DNA of 64,000 nt from Streptomyces umbrinus (GTDB taxonomy: Bacteria > Actinomycetota > Actinomycetes > Streptomycetales > Streptomycetaceae), in assembly GCF_030817415.1 (NCBI RefSeq), contig NZ_JAUSZI010000002.1:7192001-7256000 (forward strand), read 5' to 3'. A program made the position numbers and the translations under genes. The notes below the pieces were generated by a model. That model saw only the letters and a list, made by a program, of their open reading frames with translations, was not told the DNA's origin and ran no database searches. This document shows positions 1-9,003 of this stretch, in pieces; within the stretch, counting starts at the first letter, position 1, and the number at the start of each line of letters is the position of its first letter.

Positions 1-811
1 CGTCCATCCGCAACTCCCCCCGCTCCAGCCACAGCACCCGATCGCACGTGTCCCGGATCGACTTGTTGTTGTGGCTCACGAGAAAGACCGTCCCCGCACT
101 CTTCCGCAACTCACGGATCCGAGCCTCAGAGCGCTTCTGAAAGGAGCGATCCCCCGTGGCCAGGGCCTCGTCGATCATCAGTACGTCATGGTCCTTGGCC
201 GCGGCGATGGAGAAGCGGAGCCGTGCGGCCATTCCGGACGAGTACGTCCGCATGGGCAGTGTGATGAAGTCGCCCTTCTCGTTGATGCCGGAGAAGTCGA
301 CGATCTCCTGATACCGCTCGCGGACCTGTTCCCGGGACATTCCCATGGCGAGGCCGCCGAGATAGACGTTGCGCTCGCCGGTCAGGTCGTTCATCAGGGC
401 GGCGTTCACCCCGAGCAGGGAGGGCTGACCGTCCGTGTAGATCCGCCCGTGCTCCACCGGCAGCAGCCCGGCGACGGCCTTGAGCAGTGTGGACTTTCCG
501 GACCCGTTCGTACCGATGAGCCCGATCGCCTCACCCCGGTACGCGGTGAAGGAGACCGCCTTCACGGCGTGCACCTTCCGCACACCCGAGGCCTGTTCGG
601 TCTTCTTCCGGCGCAGGATGCGGTTGAGGGCCGCGGTGGCGCTGCCGCGGCCGGCCCCCGTGCCGTTGACGCGGTAGACGATGTCGACGCGGTCGGCGAC
701 GACCGTGGGGATGGGTTCCGTCGCGACGGTGGGGACGGGTTCGGTCGCGACGGTGGGGACACGGTCCGCGACGAGGGCGGAGGCGGGTGCGTTGTTGGTG
801 GGATCAGCCAC
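1..811 (-). CDS. ABC exporter ATP-binding subunit, TagH-like (partial, C-terminus off the left edge)
   Basis: Energises export of a wall glycopolymer or similar surface polysaccharide with the adjacent permease. About 270 residues are visible. Walker A (GTNGSGKST) lies near residue 93, the signature is the TagH/Wzt-type SSGM variant near residue 188, and Walker B (LMIDEALATGD) follows near 203; a switch-like His (VSHN) is present further on. The GTG start overlaps the permease stop by 8 bp, so the two are translationally coupled. The first 45 residues are a low-complexity repeat built on VPTVATEP and are unlike the conserved core, which begins near residue 50. Family call is firm; the exact substrate is inferred from the surrounding glycosyltransferase and TagF-like genes. 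Confidence 0.9.
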   Translation of the reverse strand, partial: MADPTNNAPASALVADRVPTVATEPVPTVATEPIPTVVADRVDIVYRVNGTGAGRGSATAALNRILRRKKTEQASGVRKVHAVKAVSFTAYRGEAIGLIGTNGSGKSTLLKAVAGLLPVEHGRIYTDGQPSLLGVNAALMNDLTGERNVYLGGLAMGMSREQVRERYQEIVDFSGINEKGDFITLPMRTYSSGMAARLRFSIAAAKDHDVLMIDEALATGDRSFQKRSEARIRELRKSAGTVFLVSHNNKSIRDTCDRVLWLERGELRMD

Positions 812-1739
812 GGCCGTACGTCTCCTCAGCCTTCCAGAAGTAGATGAAGCCGCCGACGCCGGCGAGCAGCGCCCAGCCGACCGCGAGCGCCCACACGTGG
901 TGGGGCAGCTGGCTCGCGTGGAAGGTGTCGATGAGCGCGAACCGCATGAGGTCGATGTAGACCGCGGCCGGGTTGCACTCCAGGGCGACCAGCACGATGT
1001 GCGGCATGTCCTGGTGGGCGGTGAGCACCTTGTCGATGCTCCACATGACACCGGACACGTACATCCAGGTGCGCAGCACGAACGGCATCAGCTGCGCGAT
1101 GTCCGGCGTCCTGGCGCCCATCCGGGCCATGATCATCGCCACGCCCGCGTTGAACACGAACTGCAGTGCCAGGGCGGGAACGACCAGGAGCCAGGACACG
1201 CTGACGGGCACGCCGACGCAGAGCAGGATCACGAACAGCGCGGCCATCGAGAACAGCAACTGCTGGAGCTGCTGCAGCGCGTACGAGACCGGGAGCGCGG
1301 CCCGCGGGAAGTGCAGGGCGCGCACCAGGCCGAGGCTGCCGGAGATCGCCCGGGTGCCCGCCATGATCGAGCTCTGGGTGAACGTCCACACGAAGACGCC
1401 GGTGACCAGGAACGGGATGTAGTCCGGGACGCCGCGGCTCGTGCCCATGAGCTCGCCGAAGATGAAGTAGTAGACCGCCGCGTTCAGCAGGGGCGTGGCC
1501 ACCTGCCAGACCTGGCCGAGCTTCGCCTGGCTGTACTGGGCGGTGAGCTTGGCGGTGGCGAACGCCGTGATGAAGTGCCTGCGAGCCCACAACTGGCGGA
1601 CGTACGCGGGCAGTGAGGGGCGGGCGCCGCTGACCGTGAGGCCGTAACGGGCGGCGAGTGCCGCGGCGTCGTCGGGCAGGGCGGCCGATGCCGGCACCGG
1701 GTCGGGTGCCGGGGGCGGTGTGTGGAGGACCTGACTCAC
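804..1739 (-). CDS. ABC-2 type permease, TagG-like polysaccharide exporter
   Basis: Membrane subunit of the exporter whose ATPase is encoded immediately downstream with an 8-bp overlap. The 311-residue protein has a Pro/Ala-rich cytoplasmic N-terminus of about 45 residues, then an amphipathic stretch (QLWARRHFITAFATAKL) typical of ABC-2 polysaccharide exporters, and about six hydrophobic segments; it ends in FYFWKAEE-type sequence (IYFWKAEETYGRG) as in O-antigen/teichoic acid permeases. Size is normal for TagG/Wzm. Its promoter region lies between it and the divergent TetR gene and contains direct repeats, so that regulator may control export. Confidence 0.88.
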   Translation of the reverse strand: MSQVLHTPPPAPDPVPASAALPDDAAALAARYGLTVSGARPSLPAYVRQLWARRHFITAFATAKLTAQYSQAKLGQVWQVATPLLNAAVYYFIFGELMGTSRGVPDYIPFLVTGVFVWTFTQSSIMAGTRAISGSLGLVRALHFPRAALPVSYALQQLQQLLFSMAALFVILLCVGVPVSVSWLLVVPALALQFVFNAGVAMIMARMGARTPDIAQLMPFVLRTWMYVSGVMWSIDKVLTAHQDMPHIVLVALECNPAAVYIDLMRFALIDTFHASQLPHHVWALAVGWALLAGVGGFIYFWKAEETYGRG

Positions 1740-1825
1740 ATCCGCTGCTTTCGCTCGGAGCGCGGGGCTCGTGGGAGTGGGTGTGCGAACGGGGGTGCAC
1801 GAATGGGGTGTGCGAACGCTTCTTT

Positions 1826-1948
1826 TACGTCGCTACGGGCCCGTCTTTACCCGTACCGGGGACCCTCTTTACGTCGGGACGGAACCGTATCGTCGTCACG
1901 TGAGCGTAGGCCGATCTCACGTCGGAACGCAACCGTTTCGTCGTGACG
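1826..1948. repeat. three iterated repeats upstream of a TetR gene, candidate operators
   Basis: Two 30-bp direct repeats at 1871-1900 and 1919-1948 match at 26 of 30 positions, and a weaker copy (about 15 of 20) starts at 1826. Copies begin 45 and 48 bp apart. Each contains an ACGG-AA-CCGT type inverted motif (ACGGAACCGT in copy two of three; ACGCAACCGT in the last). A perfect octamer palindrome TCACGTGA sits at 1897-1904. The block lies between the divergent ABC permease and TetR genes, and the last copy ends 5 bp before the first possible ATG of the regulator. Role as TetR binding sites is inference. Confidence 0.55.
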
Positions 1949-1965
1949 CCCCTATGCTGATGAAC

Positions 1966-2622
1966 ATGACGACGAATGCCGACGGGACCCCGACGAACGC
2001 CGAAGGGGCCCCGGAGAGCCCGCAGCAGCCGCGCCGCCGGACTCCCGCCGGGGCGGCGGTGCTCCGGGAGGATGTGACGGAGGCCATCAGGGCGGCCGTC
2101 TTCGAGGAGCTCGCGGCCGTCGGATACGCGCGGATGTCCATCGAGGGGATCGCGCGCCGCGCGGGCGTGGGCAAGACCGCGGTGTACCGCCGGTGGCGCT
2201 CCAAGCTGCACCTGGTGCTCGACCTGGTGTCGGCGGTCGCGGTTCAGGGGCTGCCGGCACCCGACACGGGCACCCTGGAGGGCGACCTGCGCCTCCTGTA
2301 CGAGGTCACGTCACGGGCCCTGCGTCACCCTGTCGCCTCGCAGATCATCCCCGACCTTCAGGCCGAGGCCGCCCGCAACCCGGACATCGCCGAGGCCATG
2401 CAGAAGGCCCTGCGGGAGGGGCAGGAGGGCGTCGCCAGCGGCATCGTCGCCGCGGCGGAGAGGCGCGGTGAGGTCCGGATGGGCATCGACGACGAGCTGG
2501 CCCTCGACCTGATCTCCGGACCGCTGTACTGGCGCTCGGTGGTGATCCGCAGTCCCAAGCTGCCCAAGGGGTACCTGGAGAGCCTGGCCCGGGCCACGGC
2601 GGTGGCGCTCAAGGCGTTGTAG
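1966..2622 (+). CDS. TetR/AcrR family transcriptional regulator
   Basis: DNA-binding repressor-type protein of about 218 residues. The N-terminal helix-turn-helix is clear near residues 56-76 (MSIEGIARRAGVGKTAVYRR), followed by a helical C-terminal ligand/dimer domain. Three ATGs occur in frame at 1954, 1960 and 1966; none has a strong ribosome binding site, and I give the last, which puts a short disordered leader before the HTH. It is transcribed divergently from the TagGH-like exporter genes, with direct repeats in the shared promoter region, so autoregulation and control of the exporter are plausible. Ligand unknown. Confidence 0.85.
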   Translation: MTTNADGTPTNAEGAPESPQQPRRRTPAGAAVLREDVTEAIRAAVFEELAAVGYARMSIEGIARRAGVGKTAVYRRWRSKLHLVLDLVSAVAVQGLPAPDTGTLEGDLRLLYEVTSRALRHPVASQIIPDLQAEAARNPDIAEAMQKALREGQEGVASGIVAAAERRGEVRMGIDDELALDLISGPLYWRSVVIRSPKLPKGYLESLARATAVALKAL

Positions 2623-2863
2623 GGACGGCGTAAGGGCGTCGAAGAGCGTCGAAAAGGCGCCTCCGAGTCACGAAGTCCGGGTTCACGTGCGGGTAGTGGA
2701 ACTCGGCCGAGACTGGTCCCGTTCATGCCAGGGAGCCGCGTATCGTCGCAGCTCGGCCACCCTTGCGGGGTGCCCCGGCAAGGGGCGTCAACCCCGTAGC
2801 GTCCGGATCGTTGTCATCCGGGCCTCACTTTCGAGGCCCTCGGAGGCGCATACTGGACTGACG

Positions 2864-3085
2864 ATGACGAAGCCATCCGCGCCCCGGCGCCACCTGTCCA
2901 CCAGTCCCTTCAAAGCTCCGGTTGTCCCGGTCGCCAAGCACTTCGCCCTGGGTGACCGTGTTACGCACGACCAGTTCGGCCTGGGCAGGATCGTCGGCGT
3001 CGAGGAGGGCATCGCGATGCTCGTCGACTTCGGCTCCCGCCAGGCCCGTATCGTCAGCCCCTACACCCGCATGGACAAGCTCTGA
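2864..3085 (+). CDS. small SH3/tudor-like protein of unknown function
   Basis: A 73-residue basic protein. The N-terminal 25 residues are Pro/Lys rich; the rest (ALGDRVTHDQFGLGRIVGVE then VDFGSRQARIV) looks like the small beta-barrel found at the C-terminus of UvrD/PcrA helicases and CarD-type proteins, where GDRV-H-FG-G is the usual pattern. This suggests nucleic-acid or RNA polymerase contact but that is inference. It is monocistronic, converges on galE and is followed by a strong hairpin. I recognise it as a conserved streptomycete type but cannot name it. Confidence 0.75.
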   Translation: MTKPSAPRRHLSTSPFKAPVVPVAKHFALGDRVTHDQFGLGRIVGVEEGIAMLVDFGSRQARIVSPYTRMDKL

Positions 3086-3113
3086 CGGATCCCGTCAGTA
3101 CACCCGTCAGGCA

Positions 3114-3151
3114 CTCGCCGCGGCCCCGGACGATGTCCGGCCCGCGGCGAG
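3114..3151. terminator. bidirectional hairpin terminator
   Basis: GC-rich inverted repeat (CTCGCCGCGG ... CCGCGGCGAG arms with an inner CGGAC/GTCCG stem) between two convergent genes, the small SH3-like gene and galE. No U-tract, as usual in Streptomyces. Confidence 0.65.
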
Positions 3152-3171
3152 CGCGTTTCTGAACCCGGCCT

Positions 3172-4164
3172 TCAGCCTCGCCGGGCCTCGGGGTGGAGCC
3201 GTACCCACCCTTCCCAGGCCGACGTGATCATGTCGTGGACGTCGTACTTGGCCTTCCAGGCCAGTTCCGCGGCGATGCGGTCGGCGGAGGCGACGACGCG
3301 GGGCGGGTCGCCGGGGCGGCGCGGGGTGACGGCCGGGGCGAGCGTGTGGCCGGTGACCTCGTTGATCCGGTCGATCATCTCGCGGACCGAGACGCCCTCA
3401 CCGCGGCCGATGTTGAGCGTCAGGTCCGTGCCGGGAGCGGCGGCCAGCCGGCGGGCGGCCGCCACATGGGCCTCCGCCAGGTCGGCGACGTGGATGTAGT
3501 CGCGGACGCAGGTGCCGTCAGGGGTCGGGTAGTCGTCGCCGAAGACGCGCGGGGGCACGCCTTCCGTGAGCTTCTCGAAGACCATGGGGATCAGGTTGAA
3601 GACGCCCGTGTCGGCCAGCTCGGGCGCCGCGGCACCCGCCACGTTGAAGTAGCGCAGGGAAGCCGTCGACAGCCCGTGGGCGCGGCCTGTGGCGCGGACC
3701 AGCCACTCGCCCGCCAGCTTGGTCTCGCCGTACGGGCTCATCGGCACACAGGGCGTCTCCTCGGTCACGAGGGCCCCTTCTCGCGCGGCGGACGGCATGC
3801 CGTACACCGCCGCGGAGGACGAGAACACGAAGGACGGCACCGCGGCGGCCGTGACCGCCTGCAGCAGGACCCGCAGTCCCTCGACGTTCTCGCGGTAGTA
3901 GTGCAGCGGCAGGTCCACGGACTCGCCGACCTGTTTCTTCGCCGCCAGGTGGACGACGCCCGTGACCGAGTGGTCCTTGAGCGCGCGGGCCACCCGCTCC
4001 CCGTCCAGGGTCGAGCCGACGACCAGTGGCACCCCGTCGGGCACGCGCTCGGCGATCCCGGTGGACAGGTCGTCGTACACCACGGCCCGTTCGCCCGCCT
4101 CGGTCAACGCACGGACGACGTGCGCCCCGATGTAGCCGGCCCCGCCGGTGATCAGCCAGGTCAT
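3172..4164 (-). CDS. galE: UDP-glucose 4-epimerase, GalE-like
   Basis: NAD-dependent interconversion of UDP-glucose and UDP-galactose (or the N-acetyl forms). The 330-residue length is typical. The Rossmann motif GGAGYIG is at residues 7-13, the SSSAAVYG serine region at 115-122 and the catalytic pair Y145-xxx-K149 (SPYGETK). RYFNVAGA and the C-terminal substrate loops match the extended SDR family. It lies 54 bp downstream of a glycosyltransferase gene on the same strand, in a surface-polymer region, so it probably supplies a nucleotide sugar for that polymer rather than serving a Leloir gal operon (no galT/galK nearby). Confidence 0.9.
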   Translation of the reverse strand: MTWLITGGAGYIGAHVVRALTEAGERAVVYDDLSTGIAERVPDGVPLVVGSTLDGERVARALKDHSVTGVVHLAAKKQVGESVDLPLHYYRENVEGLRVLLQAVTAAAVPSFVFSSSAAVYGMPSAAREGALVTEETPCVPMSPYGETKLAGEWLVRATGRAHGLSTASLRYFNVAGAAAPELADTGVFNLIPMVFEKLTEGVPPRVFGDDYPTPDGTCVRDYIHVADLAEAHVAAARRLAAAPGTDLTLNIGRGEGVSVREMIDRINEVTGHTLAPAVTPRRPGDPPRVVASADRIAAELAWKAKYDVHDMITSAWEGWVRLHPEARRG

Positions 4165-4218
4165 GTGTCGGCCGTCCCCTCGTGTGTCGGTTCGTCTGTC
4201 GGTCGGTCGAGCCGACTG

Positions 4219-5865
4219 TCAGTGAAGCAAACGCCTCATTCTGCGGCGCACCACGGTGGTCATTCCACGCCAACCGGGCGCCAGCCGCAGCGCGAGCGAG
4301 CCCGCGTGGGTCGCGTACGGCTGGACGAGCAGCAGCCCGTGCCGGCCGTTCGGCACGACGGACCGGCGCAGCAGGCCCGGGCCCGCGACGGCGTGCGCGG
4401 TGGTCTCACGGCTCGTGCCGTCGTGGAAGCGCAGGCGAAGGCGCAGGTCCCAGGTGCCGGAGCCGAGCGCCGCGAGGTCGACGGCCGCCTCGGCCGTCCA
4501 GGAGTCGGTGCCCCCATGATCACCCGAGCCGTCGTCGACGGGATCGGGGTCGTCGGGCAGGAACCGGGCCGTCACCGTGAGCCCGACCGCCCCGTCGTGC
4601 CGGTTCACGAACTCGGCGTCCACGGACGCCGGCGACGCGTCCGCCATCCGCCCGTACAGCTCGTGCAGGCGCAGCCGCAGCCGGGTGGCACGCGCGCGTG
4701 GCCGCAGTTCCGCGTCGACGGCCACAGGGAGCAGGCGTACGGGCCGGAACAGCAGGTGTTCCAGAGTCACCTGGGTCAGGTCGGCGGACCAGACCGGCGT
4801 GCCGTCCGCGAGCCGCGCGTACGGCGGCCGCAGCCGGGCCGGGCGCGCCGCGACCTCCTTGACGCGGGTCAGGTCGCGGGGCTCCTCGGAGGCGGTCACG
4901 ACCTGTGCGACGACCCGTCCCGGCGCCGGTGCGAGCGCGAGGTCGGCCGCGTCGAACGTCGCGAGGTACGCGCGCGTGAGGGCCCACCATTCGCGCCGGT
5001 ACACGGGACCGCGCTGATCGAGCTCGCGCGCGTACATCCGCAGTGAGTGGTCGAGGAACCGCGCGCGCGTGGCCCGCGCCAGCCGCTTCTCACCGGCGGC
5101 CAGGAGGATGTCGTACGAGAGGGCGTGGGCGGTGATCCTGGACCGCCAGTTGCCGACGCCCGCCCGGTCCAGCGAGATCGACAGCCGCTCGGCGCTCCGG
5201 CGCACGTGCCAGACGTACACCGTGTCCGGGATCAGCGCGACGCGCGGACCGGCGGCGAGCACGCGCGCGGTGAAGACGAAGTCCTCGTAGGGGAAGCGTC
5301 CTTCGGGGAAGCGGATGGCGTGCTCGCGCAGGAAGTCGGTGCGGTAGAGCTTGTTGACGCACAGGGTGTCGTGGACCAGGTGGGTGCGGCGGGACGGGTG
5401 CTTCACCAGGGCGGCCTTGGCGTACAGCTCGGGCTGCCAGGGGACCTCGCGGCCGGACGGCAGCTCGCGGCGCACACAGAGACCTGCGGCGACCTCGGCC
5501 CCGCGCCCGGCGGCCGCGTCGAGGAGCGCGTCCACCGCGCCGGGCGGCAGGACGTCGTCGCTGTCCAGGAACATCACGTACGGGGCGGTGGCGGCGTCGA
5601 TCCCGTCGTTGCGGGGGCTGCCGCAACCGCCGCTGTTGACCTTGCGGCGGAGCACCCTCAGGCGCGGCTCGTCGAGGGCGAGGCGGTCCAGGAGATCCGC
5701 GCTGCCGTCCGCCGAGCAGTCGTCCACGGCGATCACCTCGCGGACGGCGGGCCCCTGCGCGAGGGCCGAGCGCACCGCGTCCGTCACATGGGTGGCGTCG
5801 TCGTACCCGATGACCACGATGCACACCTGTGACTGGTGGGGAGGTATGGCTTGGATGGGTCGCAT
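4219..5865 (-). CDS. family 2 glycosyltransferase with C-terminal extension
   Basis: A 548-residue cytoplasmic enzyme expected to move a sugar from a nucleotide donor to a wall polymer or glycolipid. The GT-A fold occupies about residues 12-250: CIVVIGYDDATHV strand, VDDCSADGSADLL donor motif, and the metal-binding DSDD. The rest contains a predominantly beta, Arg-rich region ending in MRRLLH, reminiscent of accessory domains in TarS/TarP-like wall teichoic acid glycosyltransferases. ATG at 5865 is the first codon giving the conserved N-terminus; the open frame upstream is a shadow. Probably co-transcribed with galE downstream. Confidence 0.87.
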   Translation of the reverse strand: MRPIQAIPPHQSQVCIVVIGYDDATHVTDAVRSALAQGPAVREVIAVDDCSADGSADLLDRLALDEPRLRVLRRKVNSGGCGSPRNDGIDAATAPYVMFLDSDDVLPPGAVDALLDAAAGRGAEVAAGLCVRRELPSGREVPWQPELYAKAALVKHPSRRTHLVHDTLCVNKLYRTDFLREHAIRFPEGRFPYEDFVFTARVLAAGPRVALIPDTVYVWHVRRSAERLSISLDRAGVGNWRSRITAHALSYDILLAAGEKRLARATRARFLDHSLRMYARELDQRGPVYRREWWALTRAYLATFDAADLALAPAPGRVVAQVVTASEEPRDLTRVKEVAARPARLRPPYARLADGTPVWSADLTQVTLEHLLFRPVRLLPVAVDAELRPRARATRLRLRLHELYGRMADASPASVDAEFVNRHDGAVGLTVTARFLPDDPDPVDDGSGDHGGTDSWTAEAAVDLAALGSGTWDLRLRLRFHDGTSRETTAHAVAGPGLLRRSVVPNGRHGLLLVQPYATHAGSLALRLAPGWRGMTTVVRRRMRRLLH

Positions 5866-5909
5866 GGCTTCCACAGGGCGAAATAGTGGCTGGTGTAGGT
5901 AATTTTCCG

Positions 5910-7178
5910 TTAAGAGGTACTTACTGTCTCGTGGGGAAGATGACGGGAATTGTGTGAAGGTTCCGTCTCCGCTGATCGAATTCCCGCGGAGGGTGTGCCG
6001 GCGGGCCGGATTCCGGCGGTCCACAGGCGGCGGAAGGAGAGCGCCGCGGCCGCGACGAGCAGTCCGTTGCGGACGAGCATCAGCAGGGAGCCCGTCCAGG
6101 TACAGTCCATGACGTCCCTGTACAGGACGGGGTAGGCGAGGGCGCTGGCCGCCGCGGCCGCCGTGATCAGCACGGCCACCGGACGCTGCGAGGTGTGCCG
6201 CGAGGTCAGACACACGGCCGCCAGGCCGAGCAGCCACACCAGGTACTGGGGGCTGATCACCCGGCTCGTCACGGTGAACAGAAGCACGGCACAGAGCGCG
6301 GCGTCGTACGGGGTCGCAGGCGTCCAGTGCCGGGCCCGCAGGCGCCACAGCAGCATGGCCCCGAAGGCGGCGACGGTGAGCGCCAGCGACGCCGCGGCGA
6401 TCGTGCTGACGTACGGTCCCGTGAACTCCATCGCCCCGTAGCGGTAGCGCACCTGCCCCGGCCAGCCGGCGTGCCGCGCGAAGGAGAGGGCCGTCCCGCC
6501 CAGCGACTCGATCTGTACGCCCCGGCCGCCCTGCTGGCGCAGGAAGTCGAAGGGGTGGCGGAAGAGCGCGGCGAGCGCGAGGAGCAGGGCGCCCGCGGTG
6601 ACGGCCGCCGAGGTCCACACCTCCCTCGTCGTACGCCCCCTGGGGGTGCCGATCAGGATCAGCGCGGGCCACACCTTCACGAGAGCGCCCAGCGCGGCGA
6701 AGGCGCCGCACGCGCGCGTGGAGCGCGAAAACGTCAACAGGGCGATGACGGCAAGGGCGGTGACCTGCACGTCGTAGCGGGCGAGAGGGAGGTGCAGGAG
6801 GAGGGGGAGGCCCGCGATCCACAGGGCCGCGCCGCGCAGGCTGCGGCCCGTCCGGTTGCCCGCGCGCGTGAGGGCGACGGCGACCAGGGCGTCGGCGGCG
6901 AGCGCGAGGAGCACGAACGCCTGGAAGTACGTCAGCCCCGGCAGCAGCCCGGGGGACAACAGGACCGGGCCCGCGCCCGGCGGGTACTGCCACAGCCGGT
7001 CGCCCGAGGGGAACGTGCCGTGGGCGAGTACGCCGTACCAGCGGGCGTACAGCTCGTGCACCTCACGCGCGACACCGCCGATGCCCAGCGGGGCGTGCCC
7101 GTCCCGGGCGAGCAGCCAGAGCATCAGGGCGCGGGTGGTGAGCCAGCCGGCGGCGACGAGGAGGAGACGGGGCTTCAT
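5910..7178 (-). CDS. GT-C type membrane glycosyltransferase, GT87/DUF2029-like
   Basis: Polytopic membrane protein of about 422 residues with roughly ten hydrophobic segments. The pattern (RWYGVLAHGTFPSGD, then YPPGAGPVLL) is typical of GT87 polyprenol-phosphate-mannose-dependent mannosyltransferases such as those building actinobacterial lipoglycans. The start is uncertain: TTG at 7241, GTG at 7190 or ATG at 7178 are all in frame without a strong ribosome site; I chose the ATG that begins just before the first membrane segment. The TTG start would add a TTA codon. Transcribed divergently from a second GT-C gene. Confidence 0.78.
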   Translation of the reverse strand: MKPRLLLVAAGWLTTRALMLWLLARDGHAPLGIGGVAREVHELYARWYGVLAHGTFPSGDRLWQYPPGAGPVLLSPGLLPGLTYFQAFVLLALAADALVAVALTRAGNRTGRSLRGAALWIAGLPLLLHLPLARYDVQVTALAVIALLTFSRSTRACGAFAALGALVKVWPALILIGTPRGRTTREVWTSAAVTAGALLLALAALFRHPFDFLRQQGGRGVQIESLGGTALSFARHAGWPGQVRYRYGAMEFTGPYVSTIAAASLALTVAAFGAMLLWRLRARHWTPATPYDAALCAVLLFTVTSRVISPQYLVWLLGLAAVCLTSRHTSQRPVAVLITAAAAASALAYPVLYRDVMDCTWTGSLLMLVRNGLLVAAAALSFRRLWTAGIRPAGTPSAGIRSAETEPSHNSRHLPHETVSTS

Positions 7179-7280
7179 CCAGGGCTTCACCCGACGGATC
7201 GTAAGCCGCAAGTAGGCACATAAAGTCTGATGACGGGTCAATCACGTGCGAAAGCTGACTAATAGCACAAAATCTGGGGC

Positions 7281-8966
7281 ATGGTCGTCAAGCGTCCGCA
7301 GGTTGCCGTCGCCGTGCTCGTACCCGTACTCGTCATGTTCGGGATCGGTCTGTGGGGAATCGATCGTGGCGGGATGTGGCGGGACGAGGCGGTCACCTTC
7401 CAGGTGGCGCGGCGCTCGCTCCCGCAGATCTGGCAGTTGCTGCACTCCGTGGACGCGGTGCACGGCCTCTACTACCTCCTCATGCACCCCGTCCTCGCCG
7501 TCCACCCCGGAGAGGTCGCCCTGCGCCTCCCCTCGCTCTGCGCGGCCGCCGCGACCGCGGGCCTGGTCGCGGCCCTGGGGGCCCGGCTCGCCCGCCCGAG
7601 GGTCGGCCTGTGGGCGGGCCTGCTGTACGCCGTGACCCCGATGGCCGGGCACTTCGCCCAGGAGGGACGTTCGTACGCGCTGGTCGCCGCCGGGGTCGCG
7701 GCATCGACGCTGCTGCTGGCGCGGGCGGTGACGGCCGACGCGGACGGGGACGGCGGCGGGGGGCAGGGTGGAAGCGGTGGCGGTGGCAGGGGCGGGGATC
7801 AGGAGGACGCGCCCGTGGGCCGGCTCGCCCGGCACGCGCGCGTGGTCGGCTGGTGCGCGTACGGAGGGGTCGTCGCCGTCACCGTCCTGCTGCACGAGTT
7901 CGCGGTACTGGTCCTGATCGCGCACGCCGCCACCCTGGCCCTCGCCCGGATGCCCCGCCGCGTGTGGCGCGACTGGGCCTGCGCCGCGGGTGCCGTACTC
8001 CTCGTCCTGCTTCCGCTGGCCCTGATCTCCAGCGGCCAGGCGGAGCAGGTCGCCTGGCTCCGGCCCCCGGGCGGGGGCACCGTCGAACGCCTGCTGCGCT
8101 CCTTCACGGGTCCGACCATGCTGGTCCTCGGCCCGTATCTGCTGCTGATCGCCCTCGCCCTGCGCCACCCGTTCACCCCGCCCGCCCGCCGCGGCGAACT
8201 CTCCGTCCCCACGGTCGCCCTGCCGCTGCTGCTCCTCCCGCCCGCGGTCCTCATCGTGGTCTCGCGCCACTGGCCGCTCTACGACGACCGCTATGTGCTG
8301 TACGCGCTCGCCGGGGCGCCCTTGCTGGCGGCGGCGGGGGCGGAACGGCTGGTCCTGGCGGCACGCCGGGCGGGGCTTGCGCGGTGTGAGACCGAGGGCC
8401 TGATGCGGGGCTCGGGCGGCGCTCCCGATTCCGCTCCCGATTCCGATCCAGCTCTCGTACGGGGCGTCCGTGTGCCGTACGCCGCCACGCTGGTCGGCGT
8501 ACTGGCCATCACCCTCGCCTTCGTCTCACAGCTCCCCGTCCTCCGTGAGGACCGGGACCCAGCCCGCCGCCCCGACAACCTCGCCGTCGTCTCGGCCGCG
8601 GCCGCCCAGCGGATGAGCCCCGGCGACCCCGTGCTCTTCCTGCCGTCGCTCGGCAGGCGCTCCGCGCTGGCGTACCCGAAGGGGTTCCAGGGCACGCGGG
8701 ACATCGCGCTGGAGGAGCCCGCACCTGTCTCCGGCACGCTCTACGGGCGCGAGACCGGCCCGGACGAGCTGCGCCGCAGACTCGCCGGCCTGGACCGCGT
8801 GTGGGTGGTCGCCGAGCCGTACGCGCTGAAGTCGGCCTGGTTTCCGAGCGAGCCGACCGAGCGGGTCAAACTCACCGTCGTGGGCGAGGAGTTCGTGCCG
8901 CGGGCGGAGTTCGTACGGAAGGGGTCGATTCTGCGGCTGTATGTGCGGAGGGCTCCGACGATGTGA
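7281..8966 (+). CDS. GT-C type membrane glycosyltransferase, GT39-like
   Basis: Integral membrane protein (561 residues) with about ten membrane segments. The N-terminal periplasmic loop carries the acidic GT-C catalytic pattern WRDEAVT near residue 32, and HGLYYLL follows, as in ArnT/PMT-type polyprenol-phosphate sugar transferases. A glycine-rich cytoplasmic loop (about residues 153-175, GGGGQGGSGGGGRGG) interrupts the membrane domain and looks like a lineage-specific low-complexity insertion. The C-terminal 130 residues form a soluble domain. It likely adds a sugar from a lipid carrier to a surface polymer or protein on the outer face of the membrane; acceptor unknown. Confidence 0.78.
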   Translation: MVVKRPQVAVAVLVPVLVMFGIGLWGIDRGGMWRDEAVTFQVARRSLPQIWQLLHSVDAVHGLYYLLMHPVLAVHPGEVALRLPSLCAAAATAGLVAALGARLARPRVGLWAGLLYAVTPMAGHFAQEGRSYALVAAGVAASTLLLARAVTADADGDGGGGQGGSGGGGRGGDQEDAPVGRLARHARVVGWCAYGGVVAVTVLLHEFAVLVLIAHAATLALARMPRRVWRDWACAAGAVLLVLLPLALISSGQAEQVAWLRPPGGGTVERLLRSFTGPTMLVLGPYLLLIALALRHPFTPPARRGELSVPTVALPLLLLPPAVLIVVSRHWPLYDDRYVLYALAGAPLLAAAGAERLVLAARRAGLARCETEGLMRGSGGAPDSAPDSDPALVRGVRVPYAATLVGVLAITLAFVSQLPVLREDRDPARRPDNLAVVSAAAAQRMSPGDPVLFLPSLGRRSALAYPKGFQGTRDIALEEPAPVSGTLYGRETGPDELRRRLAGLDRVWVVAEPYALKSAWFPSEPTERVKLTVVGEEFVPRAEFVRKGSILRLYVRRAPTM

Positions 8967-9003
8967 GGGGGCAGGGCAGGGGCCGGGGGCGGGTGGGCGG
9001 TGG

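Noticed and set aside
3193..5046. 617-codon plus-strand frame opposite galE and the GT2 gene
   Set aside because: Antisense shadow caused by high GC; Arg/Gly/Val-rich, no domain, no ribosome site, while the minus strand carries clear motifs.
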